Assembly (NCBI GenBank): GCA_963829835.1 | Contig: CAWHKC010000004.1 | Location: forward strand, 1,488,001-1,552,000 | From: Berkiella sp963829835 | GTDB taxonomy: Bacteria; Pseudomonadota; Gammaproteobacteria; Berkiellales; Berkiellaceae | Direction: 5' to 3' | Length of the DNA stretch: 64,000 nucleotides | Shown: piece by piece, positions 8,848 through 18,209 of the stretch | Position numbering within the stretch: the stretch's first letter is position 1 | Layout: each line of letters starts with the position of its first letter | Program-made: the position numbers and the translations under genes | Notes under the pieces: generated by a model | Told to the model about the DNA's origin: nothing | Databases searched by the model: none | What the model saw: only the letters and a program-made list of their open reading frames with translations

Positions 8848-9483
8848 TCAGCGTTTTCGGATAAGTAAAATCCCATCTCGAATTGACAACATGACTGTCT
8901 CAACGCGGTTATCTTGCCGGGCTTTAGCGTTTAAATCATGAATGGCCTGTCCTCGTTTATCTTTGGGGTGCACAACCTCGCCCCCCCACAATGCATTATC
9001 TACCACCATCAATCCGTCTTGATTTAGCTTTGGAATCAGCATGTCGTAATAGACGGGATAATTCGCCTTATCGGCATCAATAAAAATAAAATCGAAACTA
9101 TCTGCTAGGGTGGGAATGGTTTGTACTGCTTCTCCAAGGAGAATATTGATTTTGTGACCGTGCGGACTTTTATCGAAATACTTTTGGGCTAATTCTGCAT
9201 GTTTGGGTTCAACTTCGCAAGTAATGAGCGTGCCATCATTGGTTAAACCCGCAGCGATATTCAGCGCAGAATAACCGGTAAAAGTACCCACTTCTAAACA
9301 CTGTTTTGCTTTTGATAGTGTTACTAGCATTTTCAGTAGCGCACCTTCCACAGGACCTGAAAGCATCACAGCCATGCCAACTGTCGCAGCTGTTTCTTTG
9401 CGAAGATTTTCGAGCAATGGCAGTTCTGGGCTAGTTATATTGATGATGTAATTTTGAAGATCTTTAGGGAATAGGTGATCCAT
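8848..9483 (-). CDS. Class I SAM-dependent O-methyltransferase
   Basis: Member of the caffeoyl-CoA/catechol O-methyltransferase-like family. It has the SAM-binding motif VGTFTGYSALNIA, an acidic loop (CEVEP), the metal-site motif DFIFIDADKANY, and the conserved VVDNALWGG. At 211 residues the length is typical of bacterial members. The methylated substrate is not known for most bacterial homologs. It lies directly downstream of tRNA-Glu on the same strand, 27 bases away. Confidence 0.92.
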   Translation of the reverse strand: MDHLFPKDLQNYIINITSPELPLLENLRKETAATVGMAVMLSGPVEGALLKMLVTLSKAKQCLEVGTFTGYSALNIAAGLTNDGTLITCEVEPKHAELAQKYFDKSPHGHKINILLGEAVQTIPTLADSFDFIFIDADKANYPVYYDMLIPKLNQDGLMVVDNALWGGEVVHPKDKRGQAIHDLNAKARQDNRVETVMLSIRDGILLIRKR

Positions 9484-9510
9484 CGTCGCCTCGCTTTTAT
9501 AGTGTAGGAT

Positions 9511-9583
9511 TGCTCCCTAGGGGTTTCGAACCCCTGTTCCCGCCGTGAGAGGGCGGTGTCCTAGGCCACTAGACGAAGGGAGC
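9511..9583 (-). tRNA. tRNA-Glu (anticodon CTC)
   Basis: On the minus strand a full cloverleaf can be drawn: acceptor GCTCCCT/AGGGAGC, anticodon stem CCGCC/GGCGG with loop CTCTCAC (anticodon CTC), and T-arm AGGGG-TTCGAAC-CCCT. It is very close to bacterial tRNA-Glu. The discriminator is A and CCA is not encoded, unlike every other tRNA in this window. Confidence 0.92.
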
Positions 9584-9676
9584 TCTACCATTATTAGGTG
9601 GCGATGGTATTATACCCACCTAAGTTGCTCACTCAAACACATTTTGGTGACATTACACAATAAGGTATTTCCCTAC

Positions 9677-11044
9677 ATGATTAGGGCTTTTTTAAAAAAA
9701 GTTGGTTTACTTTCACGCAAAAGCGCCTCTAAGCCCGCACTTACAGGAGCGACGTCGCCCGTTATTATTCCTCGAAGTGAGCATGGGATCTCAAGAACAG
9801 GTATTAGTGAGAATGCATTAAAAGTGCTTTATCGACTTAATCGTAGTGGTTATAGCGCTTATCTTGTTGGCGGGGGAGTACGTGATTTATTACTGGGCTT
9901 GCACCCCAAAGATTTTGATGTGGTCACCGATGCAACGCCAGACCAGGTACGTCAAGTTTTTCGCAATTGCCGACTGATTGGCAGACGCTTTCGTTTAGCG
10001 CATGTCTATTTTGGTCATGATATTGTTGAAGTGGCAACCTTTCGTGGCAAAACAGATGAAGCCTCAGAAGATATTACCCATTCAGATAAAGGCATGATTC
10101 TGCGCGATAATGTTTATGGAACTATTGCAGAAGATGTGTGGCGTCGTGATTTTACAATAAACGCACTTTATTACAATATTGCGGATTTTTCTTTAGTTGA
10201 TTATTCAGGTGGATTTGCCGATCTGAAAGCCAAGCAAATGCGCATGATCGGAAATCCAAGCGAACGTTATCGCGAAGATCCTGTGAGAATGTTAAGAGCG
10301 ATTCGTTTTGCCTGTAAAGTAGGCTTTGACATTCCTAAAGAACTGTCACAGCCAATGGTTGAATTAAAAGAATTGATTAGTCACGTTTCATCAGCGCGAC
10401 TATTTGAAGAAATGATGAAAATGTTTCATTCAGGAGCAGCTTTCCCTGTTTATGAACAATTAACAAAGCATGAATTATTTGGCGAACTTTTTCCTGCAAC
10501 CGCAGAATGTTTAAAACAATCATCTTATCCGACGCACGCTCTTTTGAAGATTGTTTTTGAGAATACCGATAGACGCATAAAAGATCAAAAAACAGTCACA
10601 CCTGCTTTTATCGTAGCAGCGCTTCTTTGGCACCCCATTTGTGCGCGTGCTCAAGCTTATATCAATGATGGCGTAGCCGTTTTTCCTGCCAGAATGGCAG
10701 CAATAGAAGATATGATCCGTCAACAAGCAAAACGGGTCAGTATTCCAAAGCGCATTGTGCAAGGGGCAAGAGAGATTTGGCTCTTACAAATGCGATTGGT
10801 GAAGCGTCAAGGAAAACGGGTACAACAAATGATGGCAGAGCCACGTTTTAGAGCGGCTTATGATTTTCTTGAAATTCGAAGTCAAAGTGGTGAACCCGTC
10901 AAAGAATTAGCGACATGGTGGCAAGAATATATCGAAGGCGATTCAACAAAACGTCGACATTTAATTAAAGCACTCGGCCCCAAAAAGAGTCGCAGAACAC
11001 GTCGCCCTAAAAATAATGATATCGCATCGCCACCCACAGAATAA
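9677..11044 (+). CDS. pcnB: Poly(A) polymerase I
   Basis: Adds 3' poly(A) tails to RNA and so promotes decay. The head domain has AYLVGGGVRDLLLG (residues 61-74), the paired aspartates in PKDFDVVTDA (78-87), RDFTINALYYN, and REDPVRMLRAIRFACKVGFDI, all diagnostic of PcnB. The tail is basic (KKSRRTRRPKNN). The ATG at 9677 gives 455 residues, the usual length; an upstream open frame back to 9545 would run through tRNA-Glu and is not credible. folK follows 18 bases later, the conserved pcnB-folK order. Confidence 0.95.
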   Translation: MIRAFLKKVGLLSRKSASKPALTGATSPVIIPRSEHGISRTGISENALKVLYRLNRSGYSAYLVGGGVRDLLLGLHPKDFDVVTDATPDQVRQVFRNCRLIGRRFRLAHVYFGHDIVEVATFRGKTDEASEDITHSDKGMILRDNVYGTIAEDVWRRDFTINALYYNIADFSLVDYSGGFADLKAKQMRMIGNPSERYREDPVRMLRAIRFACKVGFDIPKELSQPMVELKELISHVSSARLFEEMMKMFHSGAAFPVYEQLTKHELFGELFPATAECLKQSSYPTHALLKIVFENTDRRIKDQKTVTPAFIVAALLWHPICARAQAYINDGVAVFPARMAAIEDMIRQQAKRVSIPKRIVQGAREIWLLQMRLVKRQGKRVQQMMAEPRFRAAYDFLEIRSQSGEPVKELATWWQEYIEGDSTKRRHLIKALGPKKSRRTRRPKNNDIASPPTE

Positions 11045-11062
11045 TACTGCGAGATAAAGTCG

Positions 11063-11563
11063 ATGGAAGTCGTTTATGTTGGATTAGGTAGCAATCTTGA
11101 CTCTCCCGTCAAACAAGTGTTGCAAGCCTTTTCTGAATTAAAATGCATCAAAAACACTCAACTATTGGCAGTTTCCTCGCTCTATCAAACAAAACCATGG
11201 GGCATTTTAGACCAAGATGATTTTATTAATGCCTGCGCTAAATGTGAAACAACACTAAGTGCCACAGAATTTTTGCATGAATTGTTTGCGATAGAAGATA
11301 AACATTTTCGTGTACGAAAAGAAAAAAATGGACCGCGCACTTTAGATTGTGATTTGCTGCTTTATGGAGAGCATACCATTCAAACGGATTTGCTAATCGT
11401 GCCACATCCTGGAATGACAAATCGTGGCTCTGTCTTAGTGCCATTGGCAGAAATTGCACCGGATATTATCTTGAACGGCCAACCCATTTCTGATTATTTA
11501 AATAAAAATCAGGATGGTGTTGAAAAATTTATTTTTTCTGAAAAGGAAATGAATGCATTATGA
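11063..11563 (+). CDS. folK: 2-amino-4-hydroxy-6-hydroxymethyldihydropteridine pyrophosphokinase (HPPK)
   Basis: Transfers pyrophosphate from ATP to 6-hydroxymethyl-dihydropterin in folate synthesis. Visible motifs are the N-terminal GLGSNL, SSLYQTKPWG, and the signature RKEKNGPRTLDCDLLLYG, which contains the catalytic Arg and Asp residues, then VPHPGMTNRGSVLVPLAEI. At 166 residues the length is normal. It overlaps pgi by 4 bases (ATGA), suggesting translational coupling. Confidence 0.96.
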   Translation: MEVVYVGLGSNLDSPVKQVLQAFSELKCIKNTQLLAVSSLYQTKPWGILDQDDFINACAKCETTLSATEFLHELFAIEDKHFRVRKEKNGPRTLDCDLLLYGEHTIQTDLLIVPHPGMTNRGSVLVPLAEIAPDIILNGQPISDYLNKNQDGVEKFIFSEKEMNAL

Positions 11564-13140
11564 ACATGAATCAAAGAGAAGCGCTTTGGCAGAAACTTGA
11601 AGAGTATGCTTATCAAATGAGCGAGCAGCCTTTGAGTGATTTATTTAGCAAAGACCCGGAGCGCGTCAATAAATATTCTCTAACAGTTGATGAATTATAT
11701 TTAGATTATTCTAAGAATTTTATAAACGATGAAGTGCTGGCAACGTTATTGGAACTGGCAAACAGTGCTGATTTACCGGAAGCGATTTCAAAACTGATTT
11801 CAGGTGAAAAGGTCAATAACACAGAAGGACGGCCCGCTTTACACACGGCCTTGCGGCAAGACCCAAGTATGCCATTAGCCTTAAATAATGAAAATATTAT
11901 TCCTTTAATTAAAGCTGAAAAAGAAAAAATGTTCCGTTTAGTGGAGCAATTGCATCAAGGTATATATAAAGGCGCCACTGGCAAAAAAATTACAGATGTC
12001 GTCAATTTAGGAATCGGCGGTTCGGATCTTGGGCCGGTGATGGCAGTAGAAGCGCTTAAAAATTTTTCGGTGTCTCCTATCAAATTGCATTTTGTTTCTA
12101 ATATCGATCCTGATGTGATTTCGGGCGTTTTATCTGAACTGGATCCTGCGACAACGCTCTTTATTTTATCTTCAAAATCATTTAGCACCATTGAAACTTT
12201 AATGAATGCACAAGCCGCAAAAAAATGGCTGGAAGATAACCTAAAAACGAAAAATATTTTCAATCACTTTATTGCAGTCACAACCAAGGCAGAAAAAGCC
12301 CAAGCTTTTGGCATACTCCCAGAAAATATCTTACGATTCTGGGATTGGGTTGGTGGCAGGTATTCTCTGTGGTCAACGATTGGTCTGCCTTTAGCCATTA
12401 GCATTGGCCCTTCGCACTTTGATGAATTTCTCCTTGGCGCACGAAAAATGGACGAGCATTTTGCAACTGCCCCAATGGCGAAGAATATGCCGGTATTATT
12501 AGCATTGATTGGCATTTGGTACATTAATTTTTGGCAAGCCTCAACAATTGCTGTTTTGCCTTATTCTGATCGTTTGCGTCGGTTCTCTGATTATTTACAA
12601 CAATTGGATATGGAGAGTAATGGCAAAGCCGTTAATACCCAAGGAGCAGCGGTAGACTATTCAACGGGTCCGATTGTGTGGGGACAAGCAGGAACGAATG
12701 GCCAGCACGCCTTCTATCAGTTATTGCATCAAGGGACGCATTTTATTCCTGTTGATTTTATTGTTGCCAAAAAGAGTCATTCATCGTTAGTGGATCAGCA
12801 TAATCATTTAATCGCCAATTGTTTTGCTCAGGCAGCAGCGTTAATGCTAGGAAGTGATGACAAAACAAAGTTTGCCCATGAACATATGCCAGGGAATAAA
12901 CCGAGTAATATGTTGTTACTTGAGAAAATCACCCCTAGAGCGTTAGGCGAGTTACTTGCTTTATATGAACACAAAGTTTATGTGCAGGGAGTGATTTGGC
13001 AAATTAACTGCTTTGATCAACCCGGCGTTGAATTAGGTAAAAAACTGGCCAATACGGTTGTTGAAAGCCTGGAAAGTGGCGTGATGCAAGCAAATATTGA
13101 TCCCTCAACCAAGTCGTTGATTGAAAAAATTCGCGCTTAA
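11560..13140 (+). CDS. pgi: Glucose-6-phosphate isomerase
   Basis: Interconverts glucose-6-phosphate and fructose-6-phosphate in glycolysis and gluconeogenesis. Family signatures are present: NLGIGGSDLGPVMA, the SKSFSTIET phosphate loop, the WDWVGGRYSLWS signature, GTNGQHAFYQLLHQG with the catalytic His, and KVYVQGVIWQINCFDQPGVELGK near the C-terminus. It is 526 residues long, slightly shorter than the 549 of E. coli. The start at 11560 overlaps the folK stop; ATG at 11566 is an alternative two codons in. Confidence 0.97.
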   Translation: MNMNQREALWQKLEEYAYQMSEQPLSDLFSKDPERVNKYSLTVDELYLDYSKNFINDEVLATLLELANSADLPEAISKLISGEKVNNTEGRPALHTALRQDPSMPLALNNENIIPLIKAEKEKMFRLVEQLHQGIYKGATGKKITDVVNLGIGGSDLGPVMAVEALKNFSVSPIKLHFVSNIDPDVISGVLSELDPATTLFILSSKSFSTIETLMNAQAAKKWLEDNLKTKNIFNHFIAVTTKAEKAQAFGILPENILRFWDWVGGRYSLWSTIGLPLAISIGPSHFDEFLLGARKMDEHFATAPMAKNMPVLLALIGIWYINFWQASTIAVLPYSDRLRRFSDYLQQLDMESNGKAVNTQGAAVDYSTGPIVWGQAGTNGQHAFYQLLHQGTHFIPVDFIVAKKSHSSLVDQHNHLIANCFAQAAALMLGSDDKTKFAHEHMPGNKPSNMLLLEKITPRALGELLALYEHKVYVQGVIWQINCFDQPGVELGKKLANTVVESLESGVMQANIDPSTKSLIEKIRA

Positions 13141-13161
13141 TGTTGATGTAATGAAAAGAAA

Positions 13162-13191
13162 ATTGGGAAGACGTAAACACGCCTTCCCAAT
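13162..13191. terminator. Hairpin between convergent pgi and peptide gene
   Basis: ATTGGGAAG and CTTCCCAAT form a 9-bp stem, extendable by CG/CG inside, 21 bases after the pgi stop and 3 bases from the stop of the convergent gene. The T-tail is poor, so it may be a bidirectional terminator or only an RNA 3'-end stabiliser. Confidence 0.55.
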
Positions 13192-13194
13192 CTA

Positions 13195-13488
13195 TTAAAC
13201 CAAGGGTTCGATTCGAGTAAGTACTTGGTTGGTAAATACTTTACCTAGGAGATAGCCAGCAGCACCACCAGCACCAGCAAAGACTGTGCCTAAGGTTAAT
13301 CCGACTAGCTCAACACCTAATAGTGGTAAAGCGGTGATTTTTGCAGCAGCAGCATAGCCAGCGCCCATGCCAATGCCTGCACCTAGCCACGCAGTTCCCC
13401 ACTGGGTAGCATCATAGCCAGTCCAGTCAAGAATTGCTGGCACGCCACCTGATACTTGAACTACTTCCTGTAAATTAATTTCCCGCAT
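13195..13488 (-). CDS. Bacteriocin-like peptide with double-glycine leader and glycine-zipper core
   Basis: A 97-residue product beginning with a 15-residue leader, MREINLQEVVQVSGG, of the double-glycine type cut by C39-peptidase ABC transporters. The core of 82 residues is hydrophobic and full of Gly/Ala with GxxxG spacings (GAGIGMGAGYAAAA, GAGGAAGYLLGKV), as in two-peptide class II bacteriocins. GCGAGG lies seven bases before the ATG. No immunity gene or transporter is adjacent. It could be an antibacterial peptide or a secreted pore-former acting on another target; the leader assignment is firm, the activity is not. Confidence 0.78.
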   Translation of the reverse strand: MREINLQEVVQVSGGVPAILDWTGYDATQWGTAWLGAGIGMGAGYAAAAKITALPLLGVELVGLTLGTVFAGAGGAAGYLLGKVFTNQVLTRIEPLV

Positions 13489-13632
13489 AATAGACCTCGC
13501 AATGCGTACTTAAATATGAAAACATCTTGTACAACAAATGTACGTATGCAATTTACCATGTTTTCTTAACGGGTCAAAAAAATCGAGTGAACCATTCATA
13601 GTTAGTAAAGCAGCCTTGAAAAGGATAAAAAA

Positions 13633-15573
13633 ATGACGGAACAAAATCTAAAAACGCAACTCAATATTTTTGGAAGTACGTTAGATCAACAAACTTACCA
13701 AAAATACTATGAGCAATCGATTAATGACATGTCAGCCTTTTGGGCAGAGCAAGCAGAACGTTTTATAACTTGGTATAAACCTTGGCAATCCGTAAACGAA
13801 AGTGATTTTAAAAAAGGCCAGATCACTTGGTTTAAAGGCGCCAAAGTTAATGTCTGTTTTAATTGTGTCGATAGGCACTTAGCTTTGAGGGGCTCACAAC
13901 CGGCCCTCTATTGGGAGGGAGATAACTCGCAAAGACGTCAAATGTTGACTTATCAAATGCTCTATCAGCGTGTTTGTCGGTTTGCGAATGCTTTAAAAAG
14001 CATAGGCGTTAAAAAGGGAGATAGAGTATGTTTATATATGCCGATGATCCCTGAAGCTATTATTGCGATGTTGGCTTGCACGCGGATCGGCGCTGTGCAT
14101 TCAGTTGTTTTTGGTGGTTTTTCTCCAAACGCTTTAGCTGAACGTATCCAAAATGCGGGCTGTCAGGTTGTTATTACTGCCGATGAAGCCATTCGTGGGG
14201 GTAAGGCTGTTCCCTTAAAGCAAAATGTCGACGAAGCTTTACGTCATGTCACCGTGCGTAAAGTGATTGTTATTAAAAATAGCGGCGGTTGTGTTCCAAT
14301 GTATCCCCGCAGGGATATTTGGTATCACGAATTCATCCGTCAACAAGCGTCTGAATGTGAACCAGAATGGATGGATGCTGAAGATCCATTATTTATTCTT
14401 TATACCTCCGGATCAACAGGCAAACCCAAAGGCATTGTTCACACAACAGGCGGATATCTCTTATATAGCGCGATTACTCATCGCTATGCTTTTGATTATC
14501 AACCACAAGATATTTATTGGTGTACAGCGGATATCGGATGGATTACAGGGCATAGTTATGGCGTCTATGGTCCTTTAGCAAATGGCGCTACGATGGTCAT
14601 GTATGAAGGTGTTATCACCTCCCCAGATCCAAGCCATGTTTGGAAGATTGTTGATAGATACCGTGTTTCGATATTTTATACTGCGCCCACTGCCATTAGA
14701 GCTTTAATGGCTTTTGGAGATGAGCCTCTCTTATCAAGCAAAAGAAATAGTTTACGGATTCTAGGAACGGTAGGTGAACCTATTAATCCTGAAGCTTGGC
14801 AGTGGTATCACGATAAGGTCGGAAACAAAAAATGCTGGGTAGTCGACACCTGGTGGCAAACTGAGACTGGAGGGATCATGCTGGTGCCATTACCTCATAT
14901 TGGTAATCAAAAGCCTGGTTCTGCCTGCTTACCTTTTTTTGGCATTAACCCAGCTATCGTTGATGAAAAAGGTCACGAACTTGAAAAAGGACAGCCAGGC
15001 TTTTTGACTATTAAACAAAGCTGGCCTGGTCAAGCTCGTTCGATTTATGGTAACTATGAAAGATTTATGAATGGTTACTTTAGGCCTTATCCTGGGTCTT
15101 ATTTTACGGGAGATGGCGCTTACCAGGATAAAGAAGGTGATTTTTGGATCACAGGGCGTGTGGATGATGTCATCAATGTTGCAGGCCATCGTTTGGGAAC
15201 AGCTGAAATTGAGAGTGCATTGGTGAAACATCCTGCAGTGAGTGAGGCAGCAGTGATTGGGGTTCCTCATCCTGTGAAAGGGGAATCTGTGTATGCCTTT
15301 GTGACTTTAGTGGCAGACAAGCAATGGCAAGAAAGTTTAGTGCCTGAACTTCAAAAGGAAGTTACAGACATGATTGGAAAGCTTGCAGTTCCTGAAAATA
15401 TTGAATATGCACCAAGACTTCCTAAGACTCGTTCTGGAAAAATAATGCGTCGTCTTTTACGCTGCATTGTTACAGGTGAGTTTGATAAAATTGGTGATGT
15501 TTCTACATTAGCGGAACCTGAAGTTCTTGAACAATTAAAAACCGCTCATTTGCTAACAAAGAAAAAGTCATGA
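13633..15573 (+). CDS. acs: Acetyl-CoA synthetase
   Basis: Activates acetate to acetyl-CoA through acetyl-AMP. Typical motifs are YTSGSTGKPKGIVHT (P-loop-like AMP-binding motif), DIGWITGHSYGVYGPL, DTWWQTETGG, the FTGDGAYQDKEGDFWITGRVDD hinge region, and PKTRSGKIMRRLLR with the lysine that is acetylated in homologs. At 646 residues the length fits Acs. It lies just before phaAB, so it can feed acetate carbon into PHB. A propionyl-CoA synthetase is a less likely alternative. Confidence 0.93.
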   Translation: MTEQNLKTQLNIFGSTLDQQTYQKYYEQSINDMSAFWAEQAERFITWYKPWQSVNESDFKKGQITWFKGAKVNVCFNCVDRHLALRGSQPALYWEGDNSQRRQMLTYQMLYQRVCRFANALKSIGVKKGDRVCLYMPMIPEAIIAMLACTRIGAVHSVVFGGFSPNALAERIQNAGCQVVITADEAIRGGKAVPLKQNVDEALRHVTVRKVIVIKNSGGCVPMYPRRDIWYHEFIRQQASECEPEWMDAEDPLFILYTSGSTGKPKGIVHTTGGYLLYSAITHRYAFDYQPQDIYWCTADIGWITGHSYGVYGPLANGATMVMYEGVITSPDPSHVWKIVDRYRVSIFYTAPTAIRALMAFGDEPLLSSKRNSLRILGTVGEPINPEAWQWYHDKVGNKKCWVVDTWWQTETGGIMLVPLPHIGNQKPGSACLPFFGINPAIVDEKGHELEKGQPGFLTIKQSWPGQARSIYGNYERFMNGYFRPYPGSYFTGDGAYQDKEGDFWITGRVDDVINVAGHRLGTAEIESALVKHPAVSEAAVIGVPHPVKGESVYAFVTLVADKQWQESLVPELQKEVTDMIGKLAVPENIEYAPRLPKTRSGKIMRRLLRCIVTGEFDKIGDVSTLAEPEVLEQLKTAHLLTKKKS

Positions 15574-15609
15574 GATACTTAGTTCACTATTCCAGGAAAG
15601 GAAGTTAGC

Positions 15610-16800
15610 ATGCAAGAGGTTTATATTGTCGGGGCGGCAAGAAGCCCAGTTGGTAGCTTTGGTGGCTCACTTTCTAAATTAACTGCTAGTGCAATCTGTT
15701 CACAAGTCATTAAAGGTTTATTACAAAAAATAAATCTCTCACCCGATAAAATTGAAGAAGTAATTCTAGGCCAAGTACTAACAGCCGGAATGGGGCAAAA
15801 CCCTGCAAGGCAATCAAGTATTGGGGCTGGCATTCCAGCCTCTGTTCCAGCAATGACAATCAACAAAGTCTGTGGTTCAGGATTAAAAGCAGTGCAACTT
15901 GCTTATCAGGCAATTTGTTTAGGTGAAGCGTCTTTAGTGCTGGCTGGTGGACAAGAAAATATGTCTATAGCGCCACATAGTTTACCGAACTCACGCCTTG
16001 GCCAGAGAATGGGTGATTGGCAATTAAAAGACACGATGGTTGTAGATGGCTTATGGGATGCTTTTAATAACTATCATATGGGTCAAACAGCCGAAAATAT
16101 TGTGACAAAATTCGGTATTAGTCGTGAAGATCAAGATGCTTTTGCTGCGTTGTCACAACAAAAATGCGAAAAAGCGTTGAAAGAAAATCGATTTCAAGAA
16201 GAAATTATCCCCATTTCCATTCCCAAAGGAAAAGGCGAAACCGTTCTTTTTCAGCAAGATGAATATCCCAGAAATGGTGTAACAAAAGAGTCATTGAGTC
16301 AATTAAAACCAGCATTCTCACCAACAGGTTCAGTTACAGCAGGAAATGCTTCAGGCATTAATGATGGCGCTGCCGTATTGATCCTTGCAAGTTCTGACGC
16401 CGTTAAAAAATATGGTTTAAAGCCCCTTGCCAAAATCGTGGCTGGAGCAACCGCTGGGGTTGATCCCGCTATTATGGGTACAGGCCCTATCCCTGCAAGC
16501 CGTAAATGTTTAGAAAAAGCAGGTTGGTCAGTTAAAGATTTAGACTTAATCGAAGCCAATGAAGCTTTTGCAGCTCAAGCAATTTGTGTTAATCGTGAAA
16601 TGGGATGGGATGTCAATAAAGTCAATGTCAATGGTGGTGCTATTGCCATTGGACACCCAATAGGCGCTTCAGGAGCACGGATCTTGGTAACGCTTCTTCA
16701 TGAAATGAAGCGCCAGGGTGCGAAGAAAGGTTTAGCGACCCTTTGTATTGGTGGAGGGCAAGGTGTTGCTTTAGCCGTTGATCGGGAAGAGATGCTATGA
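15610..16800 (+). CDS. phaA: Acetyl-CoA acetyltransferase (beta-ketothiolase)
   Basis: Condenses two acetyl-CoA to acetoacetyl-CoA, the first PHB step. Active-site residues are visible: Cys in NKVCGSGLKA (near residue 88), His in GGAIAIGHPIGASGAR, and the second Cys in LCIGGGQGVAL. Length of 396 is typical. AAAGGAAG precedes the ATG. It overlaps phaB by 4 bases, so the pair is translationally coupled. The role in PHB rather than only fatty-acid or ketone metabolism is inferred from phaB, phaR and the phasin next to it. Confidence 0.95.
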   Translation: MQEVYIVGAARSPVGSFGGSLSKLTASAICSQVIKGLLQKINLSPDKIEEVILGQVLTAGMGQNPARQSSIGAGIPASVPAMTINKVCGSGLKAVQLAYQAICLGEASLVLAGGQENMSIAPHSLPNSRLGQRMGDWQLKDTMVVDGLWDAFNNYHMGQTAENIVTKFGISREDQDAFAALSQQKCEKALKENRFQEEIIPISIPKGKGETVLFQQDEYPRNGVTKESLSQLKPAFSPTGSVTAGNASGINDGAAVLILASSDAVKKYGLKPLAKIVAGATAGVDPAIMGTGPIPASRKCLEKAGWSVKDLDLIEANEAFAAQAICVNREMGWDVNKVNVNGGAIAIGHPIGASGARILVTLLHEMKRQGAKKGLATLCIGGGQGVALAVDREEML

Positions 16801-17543
16801 GTACACGAATTGCTTTGGTAACTGGTGGGACTGGTGGTATAGGAACGGCAATCTGTCGGCATTTAAGAGATAATGGGGTTCGTGTTGTTGCAGGTTATAG
16901 TCATGGGGGTGATGATTCTCATGCGCTAAAATGGAAAGTGCAACAAGAAAAAGAAGATTATAAATTTGATATTGTCTACGGGGATGTTTCTAATTTTGAA
17001 TCTTGCCAAGGCATGATTGAAGAAGTGCAAACAAAAGTTGGCCCTATTGATATTTTAGTCAATAATGCAGGCATTACCCGAGATGCTACCTTAAAAAAAA
17101 TGCTTGTCTCAGAATGGGATTCAGTGTTACGAGTAAACTTAGATAGTATATTTAACGTTACACGCCATGTAATTAATGGCATGCTAGAAAGAAAGTTTGG
17201 TCGAATTATTAATATATCTTCGATCAATGGCCAAAAGGGTCAATTTGGACAAACAAATTACTCGGCAGCGAAAGCGGGTATGCATGGATTTACAAAAGCA
17301 CTTGCACAAGAAGTGGCAAGTAAAGGGATCACTGTTAATACAGTTTCTCCAGGTTATGTTTTAACTGAAATGGTCAAGAAAGTAGCGCCTGAAGTATTAG
17401 AAAAAATTATTGCACAAATACCGACAGGCAGATTAGCAGAGCCAATTGAAATTGCCCGAGTGGTAACTTTTCTGGCATCAGATGATGCCGGATATATTAC
17501 TGGAGCAAATATCGCCGTAAACGGCGGACAATATATGTCCTAG
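16797..17543 (+). CDS. phaB: Acetoacetyl-CoA reductase
   Basis: SDR enzyme that reduces acetoacetyl-CoA to (R)-3-hydroxybutyryl-CoA, the PHB monomer. It shows the NADPH motif TGGTGGIG, NNAGITRDATLKKM, the catalytic YSAAKAG and the PhaB-type ending GANIAVNGGQYMS. At 248 residues the length is normal. It sits between phaA and phaR. FabG-like activity is the main alternative, but the neighbours favour PhaB. Confidence 0.94.
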   Translation: MSTRIALVTGGTGGIGTAICRHLRDNGVRVVAGYSHGGDDSHALKWKVQQEKEDYKFDIVYGDVSNFESCQGMIEEVQTKVGPIDILVNNAGITRDATLKKMLVSEWDSVLRVNLDSIFNVTRHVINGMLERKFGRIINISSINGQKGQFGQTNYSAAKAGMHGFTKALAQEVASKGITVNTVSPGYVLTEMVKKVAPEVLEKIIAQIPTGRLAEPIEIARVVTFLASDDAGYITGANIAVNGGQYMS

Positions 17544-17565
17544 TCTTTCCTCTAAGAGGGTGTAG

Positions 17566-18117
17566 ATGATGACTGAGCCACGCATTATCAAGAAATATCC
17601 TAATCGTCGTTTATATGATACAGCGATTAGTAGTTATATAACGTTAGAGGATGTGAGACGTTTGGTCATTGAGCAGATTGCGATCAAAGTGATTGACGCG
17701 CGCTCACAGAACGATATAACCCACAGCACCTTGTTACAAATCATTATTGAACAAGAAGAGTCTGGGCCTTCTCTTTTTTCGATTGATAGCCTGCAAAGCA
17801 TGATCCGTTCTTATGGTGGGTCAATGCAGGAAATGTTAAGCAAAATGTTTGAGCAAGGGATGGAGATCTTTTCTAAACAGCAAGTACTCTTTAAAGGAGG
17901 GGTTGCTGAAACTTTTGAACCTCAAACTAAAGATCCTTTGCGTTTGATGACAGATATTGCTCAAAAAAATATGGCTCACTGGCAACAATTACAGCATCAA
18001 TGGATGAATAATTTTGTCGAGGAGCCTACTTCTCCTACTGCTGCTTCAACAACAGGATCAGTAGATTCGGTACCTCCCGGGTTCTATCCACCAGAATCTT
18101 TCAAGGATACCGAATAA
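17566..18117 (+). CDS. phaR: Polyhydroxyalkanoate synthesis repressor PhaR
   Basis: PhaR-family regulators bind DNA and PHB and repress phasin genes until polymer appears. The N-terminal PHB/PHA accumulation domain is unmistakable: KKYPNRRLYDTAISSYITLE and VIDARSQNDITHSTLLQII, followed by an SIDSLQSMIRSYGGSMQEM segment. The C-terminus is a Pro/Ser/Thr-rich tail. At 183 residues it is of usual size. It is followed by the phasin gene, its expected target. Confidence 0.94.
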   Translation: MMTEPRIIKKYPNRRLYDTAISSYITLEDVRRLVIEQIAIKVIDARSQNDITHSTLLQIIIEQEESGPSLFSIDSLQSMIRSYGGSMQEMLSKMFEQGMEIFSKQQVLFKGGVAETFEPQTKDPLRLMTDIAQKNMAHWQQLQHQWMNNFVEEPTSPTAASTTGSVDSVPPGFYPPESFKDTE

Positions 18118-18209
18118 CACTTAGAATACTAACTTGACATGGCGAAACCCTAGGCCTATTCTTTTGATTGAGAACTGTTGCATCGCAAAATTTTCAAGGG
18201 GAGTTCGTT

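Noticed and set aside
9545..9676. N-terminal extension of pcnB
   Set aside because: It would read through tRNA-Glu on the other strand and adds 44 atypical residues; the ATG at 9677 gives the family length.
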